DNA from: Echria macrotheca
Taxonomy: Eukaryota; Ascomycota; Sordariomycetes; Sordariales; Schizotheciaceae
DNA: 64,000 nucleotides
Direction: 5' to 3'
Assembly: GCA_030411725.1 (NCBI GenBank)
Contig: MU839839.1
Coordinates: forward strand, 558,001 to 622,000
Shown here one piece after another: positions 34,001 to 44,161 of the stretch. Position 1 is the first letter of the stretch; each line of letters starts with the position of its first letter. The translations under genes and the position numbers were made by a program. The notes below the pieces were generated by a model, which saw only the letters and a program-made list of their open reading frames with translations, did not search any database and was not told the DNA's origin.

Positions 34001-35110
34001 CGCCCGGGACTGCTTGAGTTCGCTCTGGAGTTGATTGAAGTCCCTCACCTTGCCGTCCCGGTCTGCGATTGTTCTTTCGGCCGTCTTTTCGTACTCGTTA
34101 AGAATGTTGCGCAGCACTTGGTCCGAGTCAGGCATTTCCTCTATGCGGCTCTTCAGCTCCTCGATGGCCTCCTTCTTGTACTCGAGTTTCTCTGTCTTGG
34201 TCTGCAGATCGTTGACGATCTTTAGGAAAGTATTGGCCTGCTCGTACTTCTCCTTGATCCTGACAGTCTCCTCATCCATTTGTTCGAGGAGCTCATTGCA
34301 TCTGTCCCGAGCGTCTTGAATTTCTCTCGTAAGCTGCGTCATCAACTTGTCGACCTTGTCGGCTCTCTCCTTGTTTGCTTTGTCTTGGGCCTCGTGCACC
34401 TTGAACAACTTCAGCTCTTCTGTCTTCCTCTTCCTAAGTGTCTTGAGGTTGTCGATGACTTTGGTGTACTTCATCGCCTCGAAGATCTCGTCAAATCGCT
34501 TCTTGAGGGCAGCCGGTTCGCTCATCGGCCAGAGAGAGTCGTCTTGGTGACAAAATATGACAAATTCGAGAATAGCAGGCGAGACACCAAGCTTTTCCGG
34601 GACGAGCCTATCCAGGTCACCGACTCTCGTCGATACCACCGTGCGGACTCCACCATTTTTAAGAGAGAGATTGCTTTCAAGAGTCTTTTGGTTTCGCCCT
34701 TTCTTCGTAACCGATAGTTGTAGATTCCGCGTTATGGTAAACGGCTCGCCGACGGTCGACCGGAAAGACACTTTAACTTGGGCGCGAATCTCTTTCTCAC
34801 CAACGAGCTAACCGCGTTAGTACCTAACCATCTAGAAGCAGAGAGATTCTTACATCGGGATCGTGGACGAAAGCGCCGCCTTTGCTGTTGGGTGGTAACT
34901 CGCCTGTCGTGGCATATTTGAGGCACTCAATGATTGTCTCGCAACCAGCGTCAGCACCGAGTGCAGCTTGGTAGACCCAAAACATACCGTTTTACCCGAG
35001 CCGTTGTACCCTACGATGAGCGTCAATGGCGTGTTGAAGGCTATCGTCTCTTGCTGGAGTGGCCCAAAGGAGCGCACTCCCAGGATGGACAGTTTCTCAA
35101 TTCTCGACAT
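31079..35110 (-). CDS. DNA double-strand break repair ATPase Rad50
   Basis: SMC-like ATPase of the MRX/MRN complex with Mre11 and Nbs1, needed for break resection, telomere upkeep and meiosis. The exons are 35110-34988, 34937-34854 and 34807-31079, giving 1311 aa, the usual Rad50 length. Intron 1 (50 bp) splits the Walker A region just after GYNGSGKT (residues 34-41); intron 2 is 46 bp. Long coiled-coil arms follow, with the zinc hook CQLC at residues 687-690 at the apex. The ABC signature (CSAGQKVLAS) is near residue 1201 and Walker B (LIALDEPTTNLD) near residue 1228. All key motifs are intact, so the gene looks functional. It is divergent from wc-2 over a 1.56-kb shared upstream region. Confidence 0.98.
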
Positions 35111-36672
35111 TGCCGTGCTCGGTTGCGACCAACCGCAGCAGCAACACGGTCATTCGGGGATTTCAGTTGTAAGCTCTTGATGAGGAGATAAAAGGATCCT
35201 ATCGGTCGTTGTGGTCCGCGAATGACAAAGAAAGTGGTCGAATCGTCAAAAGCTTCAAACGCGTGTGGTAGGTGCGCTAAGGCAGCGACGCGGGCAACGC
35301 GGGTTCTCTGCCCGCGTTGTCACGAGACCTGGCGGACGCCTGCCGCTAGGGTTCAGGCGCCAAGTCGCGCCGAGTTTACAAGGCCGACAGGCGGGGTACT
35401 CTTCCGCAGCCCCTCTTTCCATGCACTCATCAGCCCACTTGCCATCCCTTCCTTCAAAGCCGTCTGTACTCCCCCAACCACGCATCACAGGACGGAAAAG
35501 GGACCATGGACGCTGCAACGGAATCCGCAGGCTCTCGCATATGCCCGAGGGCGCACCGTGAGATGCTGGCCGGATCAACAAGATCCGTCAATCGCTTCTT
35601 CGACGACGTCTCGCGTTGCACGGGCTGCCATATGCGTTCCGTCTGTGGCGCACAACGTTCGCAAGATGCGTTGTTTGCCTGCGTCTGTCCCTCACGTCAA
35701 GTTATAGGCTATGGTGGCCAAGAGGACCCTCCGGAGTCTGGACCTTTTGCTCCTCCTTGTCGGCTGCCCCTTGCCCCTCGGCTGCTGGATTTGCGGGAAT
35801 TGACCATCAAGTTCCGCTGAAACATTGTTTCCGTGCCCCAGCGGTCTAGACGGCGCTGGTCTGCGAGAGAACCGGGTGGTGCCTGGCGCGAGAAAGCCAC
35901 GATACACTGCCCACCGAGGAGATGTGATGCTCACGACTGCCGGGCTCTGACGTTGCGTTGCCGGCTGGTGGATAGAAAGCTGTGGCCAAGTCCCGGCCCT
36001 TGAGTTCCAAGTTGAGACGGGCCAGCAGGGGAAAGGTGGTGGGGGGGATGAGAGATTCCCATCCTGGATTGACCAGAATCCCATCCTGCTGAAATATCAG
36101 CAGGACCCCGCGACAGGTCTGGACTCTGATCGGCGCTTGGTACCAAGAGCTATACACTACACCATCTTTGCTATTGACACTCAACTGTCGCTTCCAGAAT
36201 CCAGTTGGAAATCTTTTTCCCTCTCTCGTTTTGCCTCCGCTGCCCGGGCCATTTTCCCCGATCGGATTTTTTTGTTTTATTTTTTTGCGACTCGGTGATG
36301 AGCAGAGCGCTTGCAGAAGCGCGGTCGATGCTGTTCCTCTGTCGTTGCGCTGCAGAGTGCGAATAGTTAGGTCCAGACTCTGCGGCTTGCAGCAGCGTCA
36401 CTGGGTTGCTCGCTTGGTCCCCTGCCTGTCTGGGCAGCACTTCCAAAGATGTCTCAAAGACGGCCACCGACCATGGCCGATTTCTTCACCTACAGCACCA
36501 CCATGGGCTCGGGAATGCCTCCCTCGCAGGTCTGAACCCAATTTCTGATCTGGGCTTTTGTTGTTTGCAATTTCCCCGGGCGAGTGTTCGGGCGGCAACT
36601 GCGAAGAGTCGAACAAAGAAAGAAAGCAGAAACCCCGCCACTGACGCCTCGGCCATACGATTGGCCCTGCAG
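35111..36672. promoter_or_regulatory. Shared upstream region of RAD50 and wc-2
   Basis: This 1.56 kb lies between divergent starts. The wc-2 side probably includes a long leader and perhaps a small upstream coding exon at 36449-36529, discussed under wc-2. Short open frames at 35222-35850 and 35692-36084 have no recognisable content. Confidence 0.5.
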
Positions 36673-38119
36673 ATGAGCGCCGAAACAAATGACATGATGC
36701 CGATGCTGGGCAACTCGCTCTACGGCTTTGACGACATGCCCATGAACCTCGACGTCAGCGACGCCATGGCGCAACCCTATGCGCCGAACCCCACCCACCT
36801 TCCTGTCGCCGACGGCTTGGCCGCAAGCGCCGACCAGCCCTTCTCGCCCGCCGACACCGTCACGGCCAGCACGCCGACAACCAACCTGGCTGGCACAGGG
36901 CCGCTGACCATGGCCGCCATGAACTCGACAGCCGGCCCGAGCCCGGCCCCAGGGTCGTCGGGGAACACGCTGACCGAGTTTACGAAGCGTCGCAACTGGC
37001 CTGCACGCGTGGTAGAGGAGCTGAGGGACCTGCTGCAAATACTGGACGCCATGGGCAAGATCAGACACGTTTCGCCGAGTGTCGAGTCACTGACGGGCTA
37101 CAAGTCCGGCGAGATCGTCAACCAATTCATCCAACAGTATATACACCCCGACGACATTGGCGTTTTCAATGCCGAGTTTAACGACGCCATCGCGACGGGC
37201 ATGACATTTCGGCTTTTCTACCGCTTCAAGAAGAAGGACGGCAAATTCGCCGTCTTTGAGACGGTCGGCCACGCTCACATCGCTGCCGCCAAGTTTGCGC
37301 CGAATCCCCAGAACCAATCACCCTTTTGCCAGGCTGTTTTTATGATGTCCAGACCCTACCCGACCAAAAACTCGGCGTTGCTGGATTCTTTCCTGGACCA
37401 CAAGGTCGAGAACGAGCGCCTCAAGCGCAGGATCGCCGAGCTAAAGAGGGAAGAGGCCGAGGAAGCCGAGGAGACGCAGCGAAGCTGGCGGCAGAGCCAG
37501 GAAGGCCGGTCGGATATGACGCCGTCAGAAGGCACAGCCCGCGCCCCAACATCGCCCTTCTACAAGACGCCAACGGGTCCCGAGACAATACCGGCCGAGC
37601 GATCGGCCGCATTAAACGTTGCATTGACGAGGGAGAACCTGGAGGGTATCGCCGGGAGTCGCCCAGATTCCATACGGGAGAAGATGGCGCGCTATGAGGG
37701 CAACACGCAGGCCGAGACGATCGAGATGCTTACCGGTCTTCGGTACGCCGACGGCGAGCGGAGTCGGGGGATTGCGGCAGGCAACGCGAGTCCCGTGTTG
37801 ATCAAGGGCGACGCAGGCATTGCCATCCCGGCGGATCGAAATCCACAAGCAGTGGAGAAGAAAAAGAAAGTCAAGATGGCAGAAGAATATGTCTGCACAG
37901 ATTGCGGTAATTTTTGGATGTGTTGGGTTGGTAGGATGTCACTAATGGCTCTCAGGTACACTGGACTCTCCGGAGTGGCGCAAAGGGCCCAGCGGCCCAA
38001 AGACGCTCTGCAATGCTTGTGGATTACGATGGGCCAAGAAGGAGAAGAAGAAGAATGCGAATGCTACCAACGGGACGAACGGAAACGGCGCCCAAACACC
38101 CATGGAAAGCGGCAACTAG
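36673..38119 (+). CDS. White collar 2 (PAS and GATA-type zinc finger, blue-light/clock factor)
   Basis: Partner of the WC-1 photoreceptor in the White Collar Complex, which activates light-responsive and clock genes. Exon 1 is 36673-37906, the intron 37907-37955 (49 bp, GTAATT donor) inside the zinc finger and exon 2 37956-38119, giving 465 aa. A PAS domain covers about residues 115-225 (LLQILDAMGKIRHVSPSVES onward, then YIHPDD). It lacks the flavin-binding Cys motif of LOV domains, as expected for WC-2. A coiled segment follows (LDHKVENERLKRRIAELKRE). The GATA finger (residues 408-434) has CX2CX18CX2C spacing with NACGLRWAKK. The start used is the first in-frame ATG. An extra 27-codon first exon (36449-36529, MSQRRPPTMADFF...) could be spliced in-frame to 36673 through a weak GTCTGA donor, giving 492 aa. 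Confidence 0.95.
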
Positions 38120-39385
38120 ACACGTTTATCCCAGTTTTATCTGACATCAACCACGCCGACGATGACAGGTGGGCCGCACAACGAACGACAGCGACGATTT
38201 GATTGCAATGTTTTTATCTCCTTATTGTTGATAAACCTGCACTTGGTTGCAGCGTGTAGGAAAAGCACCGAGATTCACACGAGCTAGACAGCAGTATGGC
38301 TGGGACCCTAACGAATGCTAATGAGGCAGATTCGATGGCATGGCTACGGACATTCACACACACAGGACAGGGAGGACACTCGGGGAAACAAAGTCGGTTT
38401 GGAGGCGTAAATAGGCGGTAGCGAGCGTCTGGTATGGACCAGGGTGTTTGAGATACCCAGAGATCGATCGGGCGGGAAGTTGGTAGCTGTTGGGTAGTTA
38501 ATGATGGTAATGTTTGCAGTGCATACTAGCCGGACGGCTGAGCAGCAGCTAGTCCTTGTTTTGGCCGTGAAGGATATAGTCGCCATGGTAAGGGGTAGAA
38601 GACTATGCTCATCGACAACATGCCGATAAATCTGCCAAGGTTTGACGACGGTCGTTGTACAAGAATCGATCGGCCGCGCGTCATTCAGCATCGGAATTCC
38701 CGCGGTGACAAGCATCCAGGCTTTATCTCAGGGGAACCGTCATCTCGATCACGAAATATTCTCTCAGTCGTCCAACTTTGGCTGTGATCATGAACCCCTC
38801 ACCCTGGTTTACTAGGAGACCGACTACGGATATGCTGGGCCGGTATATTTCCTATTTCCCACGTGTACGCCGGTACTTTTCTTGTGGTCGTGTAACGGGT
38901 TGAACACAGCTCAGGTAACAAACATGACGTTGGCTGTCTTTGACACGAAGCGAAGCGAAAGCGTCCAGTTAGCGCGACTGGAAGTAGCGACGCGTGACGG
39001 GCTGGGGTGGGATGGATTAAGTGTTGGAAGGTATAGTTTGGGAATTTTTGGGGTGAAGGTGCGACGTCATGATGGTGTAAGGCGAGGCGAGGCGAGGGGC
39101 ATCGTCAACACCTACCTTCCTTGCGCTTGTTCAGGCAAGTTTGATGGGGTCTTTAGAGAATTGCTGAACTTTTATTTTTCCCTTTGCGCGGTTGACTTGA
39201 CGATTATCAACATTATTCCTTTTAGCTTGATACAACACCTCACCTTTTGGGTTCCACACCACAATCGACCTAGATACCCAATTTACCAAGTGTCATCCTA
39301 ACACCTGATTGTATTTCGTACAATACCTACACACACACACGCAACATACCACGCCTCACGAGCTTCGATAAGAACCGAGAGAAAG
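38120..39385. other. Intergenic, no gene recognised
   Basis: This is the 3' side of wc-2 and the upstream region of the DUF7721-like gene. GAGGC-type short repeats occur near 39080-39100 and a CA run near 39330. No supported gene or RNA. Confidence 0.5.
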
Positions 39386-40149
39386 ATGAATGTTCCAACC
39401 AGTAAGACTAACCACCCTCCACAAAATCATCATCCGTTGAACACACCTAACACATATATCTTTTCCACAGACACAAACATCCACTACCCAGACCTTTACC
39501 AAGGCGGCGGAAACAGTAACCAACCCCCTCCTGCCTACCTACCTTACACCCCTTACCCAAAAAGCCACAGAAAACTAACTCCCTCAAAAAAGTGACGCAC
39601 AAAGGCTCCTACCCAGCCGGCCTAGGCATCCCCTACCCCTCAGATACACCAACCAACCTAATCCCCACAGCCGCCGCCCACGCCGCAGCCCTCTCTTCTT
39701 CTTTCCCATCCTTCTTCTCGAACGCCATCTCGTCCATAGTCGCCTTCCGCGAGCGTATCCTCAACCCTTCTTCTTCCGCACAGGGGGAGGACGAGATAGA
39801 CGAACAAGCATGTGTAGCCGACCATGCGTTTTATTTCCCTTCTTCAACACCCTCACCCTCGTCACACCCGCCGCCAGCAGGGCAGCAGCAGAGGGGAGAG
39901 GATGGTGATGTGGAGAAGAGGATGGCCAACGCGGCGGCGATGGAGGCGCTGAGGTTGTTTATACAAGGTAATGGACCGGACGGCGGGAAGGATCAGAGTC
40001 TGAGCGCGTTTTTGGGGCTGGCTATGGCGACGGCTGTGGGGTTGTTTGCCGAAGAAGATGATGGGACGGGAGGGTGGATATCGAAGAGGGAAGTGGTTAG
40101 ACGGGCGGCCGAGGTGGCGGTTTTGTTGTACTTGAGGAGTCAGGGGTGA
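39386..40149 (+). CDS. DUF7721-like small protein of unknown function
   Basis: Exon 1 is 39386-39401, exon 2 39471-39515 and exon 3 39605-40149, giving 201 aa. The introns are 69 bp (GTAAGA donor) and 89 bp (GTAACC donor). The mini-exons join in frame as MNVPTNTNIHYPDLYQGGGN followed by SSYPAGLG. A second acceptor 12 bp earlier (exon from 39593) also keeps frame, adding four residues. The C-terminal about 75 residues (ANAAAMEALRLF, then LSAFLGLAMATAVGLF and a helical EVVRRAAEVAVLLYLRS) resemble the repeated Ala-rich helical block of fungal DUF7721 proteins. The middle is Ser/Pro-rich and disordered. The function is unknown. Intron 1 is a multiple of three with no stop, so its retention would still give an open frame. 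Confidence 0.65.
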
Positions 40150-40373
40150 TGATGCCTTGCATTATGTATCTTAGTGGGTGAGACGGCTTGGGGAGATGGG
40201 GGTAGTTGAGAGGAGGCGAGGGTGTATGATACAGAAGACCTGCTCGAGTAGACATGGAGATTAAGATTCCTATACTGAGTTGTTTCACTTTGTATGGAAT
40301 GCAATGGCTTGGTTTGTCAACGGGCGTCGTAGACTTGGTATTATTACACGAGAGCTCCCCGACGGAAAATACA

Positions 40374-42433
40374 TCACCACTCCGTCACCTCCCCTTTGGC
40401 GGGCTGCTGTATCCGGACGACCTTGTCCGCATTCAAGATACACAGCGGGTCAAATGCCAGTTTTAGCTGGTTTTCCACGTTAGCAACAAACCCCCCAGAT
40501 CGGCCCTGAATAAGGGGACATACCTTTCTCATAGCATCCACCGTCGACTCGCCCAGCTCGTGTGGCAAGTAATCCCTCTTGACCAGCCCGACACCATGTT
40601 CACCCTATATTTGATATCAGATCAGCCATATAATCGACAGCGAACAGCATGTCCCAAATTAACTCACCGTCACGGTCCCCTCCATCTCGACCGCCCGCTT
40701 GACCATGCGATGGACACAGTCCTCGGCCAGTCCCCTCTCCGCATCGTTATACAGCAGGATCACTGGTTATCGTCAGTCAGTCAGAGCCATAACACCATCT
40801 CGTAAGAAGAGAAAAAAAAAACTCACGGTGAAAATTCCCATCCCCCACGTGCCCCACAATCGACCCCGTCAGCCCGGAAAGCTTCAGATCCCCCTTAGTC
40901 TGCTCAATGATATCCGGCAGCCGACTCATGGGCACGGCCACGTCGCCGGTCCAGACGTGGTCGCCCGGCCGGCGCATGGCCATGGCGCTCCACAGCGCCT
41001 CCTTCCGTGCGCTCCACAGCTCGACCTGCTCGTCCGCAGACCGGGCGAAATCAAACGTCTTGCCGCCCGACTTCTTCGCCAGGCCGCGCACGAGCGCGAT
41101 CTGCTCCTTCACGCCGCTGTCGGTCCCGCTGAACTTGAAGAAGAGCGTGGGCGCCTCGTTCCACCGGCGGCTCGTCGACTGCGCGTGGTTGATGAAGCGC
41201 ATCTGCTCGTCATCGAGAATCTCGACGGCGGCCACGGGGATGCCGTCGCCGACCACGCGGGCCACGCACGCGGCCGCCTCGCGGATGGACCCGAAGCTCG
41301 CGACGGCGACTGATGTCGCCGCCGGCTTGACGGCCAGCTTGAGCGTGGCCTCGGTGACTAGTCCCAAAGTGCCCTCGGACCCGATGAACAGTTTCGTCAA
41401 GTCGTAGCCGGCGCTGCTCTTGCGCGGCCGCTGGCGCGTCTTGATGACGGTCCCGTCGGCGAGCACCACCGTCAGCGAGAGCACCCACTCGCGCATAGTC
41501 CCGTAGCGGTACGCGTTGGTCCCGCTGCATCCGGTGCCGATCATGCCGCCGATCATGGCGCCCGGCCCCGGGTCCGGCGGGAAGAACAGGTTGTGCTCGG
41601 CCAGCTCCTCGTTGAGATGCTCCCACCCGACGGCCGGCTGCACGACCACGTCCAGATCATCCTTGTGCAGCGCGACGATGTTGTTCATGCGCGCGAAGTC
41701 GACGCAGATGCCGCCGCGCGTCGGCGTGAAGTGGCCCTCGAGGCTCGTGCCGCCGCTGTACCCGACCACCGGGATGCGGCGCGAGTGGCACACCTTCATG
41801 ATCTCCGACACCTGCTCGGTACTGGCTGGGTAGACGACGCAGAAGGGCCGCTGGGCGGCGTCGGCCTGGTGGGAGGACCAGTCTGACGTCGCGTGCTGCA
41901 GCAGGTCGTCGTCGAGCGTGCTCACGTTTTCTTTCCCGACGATCTCTACAAAGTCGGCCCAGGCGGCTTCGAGCTCGGCCCGGCCTGTCTTGTGCTTCGG
42001 AGGGCGCGTCGCGCTCAGCGGCGTCGTCGAGGTCGGGTCGGGGTCGCGGGGGTATTTGGAGCCGAGGATCCAGGAGGCGCCGCCTACGAATAACACCACT
42101 TTTTTTCAAAGAGAATTAGAGAGAGAGCTATATATAAGAGTCCAAGAAAAAGAGCGTACTTAGTGTGATGGACCAGTTCCGCCCCACGGCCTGTTTCTCG
42201 CGCATCACGCCGACCCGTTCGAGGTCGGCCCGCTCGCGCGCCAGCCGTTGTGATATGCTCTGCACCATCTGGCCCTTGAAGTCCTTGTTGGGGTCTTTCC
42301 TGGCCGTCGAGCTGTGGCGGGCCGCCGCCGCCGGACAGGCGACGACGACGCCGAGTCGTGCTGGTCGTGCTGGTCGAGAGAGCAGATTGCGCCGCCCCAG
42401 GCCGCGGGGCGTCTTGCTCGCGAGCTGCGACAT
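40374..42433 (-). CDS. D-lactate dehydrogenase (cytochrome), mitochondrial
   Basis: FAD enzyme of the inner membrane that oxidises D-lactate to pyruvate and passes electrons to cytochrome c. The exons are 42433-42160, 42098-40827, 40762-40668, 40604-40524 and 40466-40374, giving 604 aa; the four introns are 57-64 bp and all phases agree. An Arg-rich presequence (about residues 1-40) is followed by a single membrane segment (about residues 92-105, MVLFVGGASWIL). The FAD-binding type 4 domain shows VVGYSGGTSLEGHFTPTRGG and FFPPDPGPGAMIGGMIGTGC. The C-terminal FAD-oxidase domain shows GHVGDGNFH at the exon 2/3 junction and GEHGVGLVKRDYL in exon 4. The start is the first in-frame ATG. It lies upstream of, and on the same strand as, SAM37, with 482 bp between them. 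Confidence 0.93.
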
Positions 42434-42915
42434 GGTTTCCGGATGGATAGATAGATTGATCAATTGGGTTCGCTTGGGTTCTGTCTGCTTATGGGGGCGG
42501 CGTCATTGGCCTGGTTGTCGCGGTGCTGCCGCCGACGATTGTTGAGATAAGAAGAAGAAGCTTGGGGTCAGGATGGAGGTTTGGGGAGCTTGGCGTCATG
42601 GAAAAAAGCTTCCCCACATTCAGCGGCACGGACGGCCGCCAAGACCCGGGTCGGCAAAGTGGGTCTTGCCGATGGTCCCGGACTGCTGGGTCCGATCTGA
42701 CGGGGACAGATGCCGGTGAGTTCGGTATTGGTTTGGAAAGTTCGGATATTTTGGTCTGGTATGGGATGGTGAAGTTATAGATAGAAGACGCATGCATTCC
42801 GGGTTGACACACAAGTTTCTGTTGCAACGAGCAGAACAACAGATTAGAGACGACTTCTATGGTCTGTTTGGTTTTCGTTTGGTAAAACCGTATTCCGTAC
42901 GAAAGTCCCCGTCAT
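42434..42915. promoter_or_regulatory. Region between D-LDH start and SAM37 stop
   Basis: This 482-bp gap between two minus-strand genes holds the D-LDH promoter and leader and the SAM37 3' region. No specific element was assigned. Confidence 0.5.
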
Positions 42916-44161
42916 CTATATCCATGCATCACTACCGGCCAGTCCGCTCAACATCAACCCGGCGGCCCCAATGCCGAGAAAGCTAGGAATCTCCCGCTGC
43001 CAAATCTGCACCGGCGCTCCGAACTGCGGGATCTTCCTCCACAACAGCGCGCTCGTCACCAACACCACTCCGGCGCCCGCTATCCTCAACAACTCGCCAC
43101 TCCCCTCCCCATCCATCTTGAGGGCTCCTCTCCCCCGCCGCCGTGCCAGCCATCTCCTCCACGCCTGACCCAAACCCGGCACATCCCCAAGCAGCCCATT
43201 AGCAAACCTACCACCCACGCGAACCACCCCGTCCTGCGCCTTCTTATCGCTCCACGGCAGCGCCTGCACCTCATCAACAAACCAGCGCTCCATGCTTCTC
43301 TCGACAAACGCGCACAGCCCTTCATAATCACGCATCATCGTCTCCCTCAGCCACGCCCTCGGCACCCGCGGCACCAGCATCAACGCCAGATACGCCCACG
43401 CAAGACACTGCATCGCCCCGTCCTGGCCGTCCCAGTCCACCGCAGCCAACACATCGAGCACCTCCCGCGCGAGCCCTTCCAGACGAATCCGCGCCTTCTG
43501 CTCAGGTGCCAAGAGTTCGCCGACGCCCCTCTTGCGGGCGAGCAGACCGCGCGGAACCTGCACCCAGCCGGCGGCCGCCTCGGCCCGCTGCGCGTTCTCC
43601 TCCCGCTCCGCATCAGCGTCGGCATCCAGGCTCGACATGCCGAGGTGCTCGGCGCGGCGGACCATGGCGGCGCGGAGGGCGGGCGGTTCGGTCCAGCCAA
43701 GGGGGAAGGGGAGGATGGCCGAGTAGGCGGGGCGGACGGTGGTGGTGTAGTTTGCTGATGAGACGTAGAGCGAGAGGGTGATGAGGGGGAGGGCGTGTTG
43801 GGCGAGGTAGGAGGCGTATGCGACGGCGTCGGAGCGGGTCTTGCGAGTGGGCTGCTGTTGGACCTCGGGGAGGATGAGGATGGCTTGGAGATGGTGTGTT
43901 ATGCTGGGGAAGCCTGAGTGCCAGGACTGTGTGTTGACGTCATACAGGGCGGGTAGTTGGTCTGTTTTGTGTTAGTATGTCGAGATCGAGATGAAGAAGG
44001 GTACTGGTATTACGAGTTGGTACAGCTGATGGACTGCTCTGGATGAGGACGTATTCCCCGGCGTCGACAAACCGCGAGAAGAAAGCAATCGAGGCAAGAC
44101 ATTCGGCATCAACCGAGGCAAGGCCAAGCCCGGGGCCCCAAACATGCAGCTGAAGACTCAT
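42916..44161 (-). CDS. Sorting and assembly machinery subunit Sam37 / metaxin-like
   Basis: Outer-membrane SAM complex subunit that helps fold beta-barrel proteins into the mitochondrial outer membrane. Exon 1 is 44161-44014, the intron 44013-43962 (52 bp, GTAATA donor) and exon 2 43961-42916, giving 397 aa. The N-terminus (MSLQLHVWGPGLGLASVDAE) and the following thioredoxin/GST-like segment (NQLPALYD-like, here HQLPALYDV) match the Tom37 domain of Sam37/metaxin proteins. A middle helical region contains CLAWAYLALMLVPRVPRAWL. Two hydrophobic segments near the C-terminus could anchor it (AGAGVVLVTSALLW and FLGIGAAGLMLSGLAG). The family is poorly conserved, so a metaxin-like paralog is possible, but the layout fits Sam37 well. 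Confidence 0.8.
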
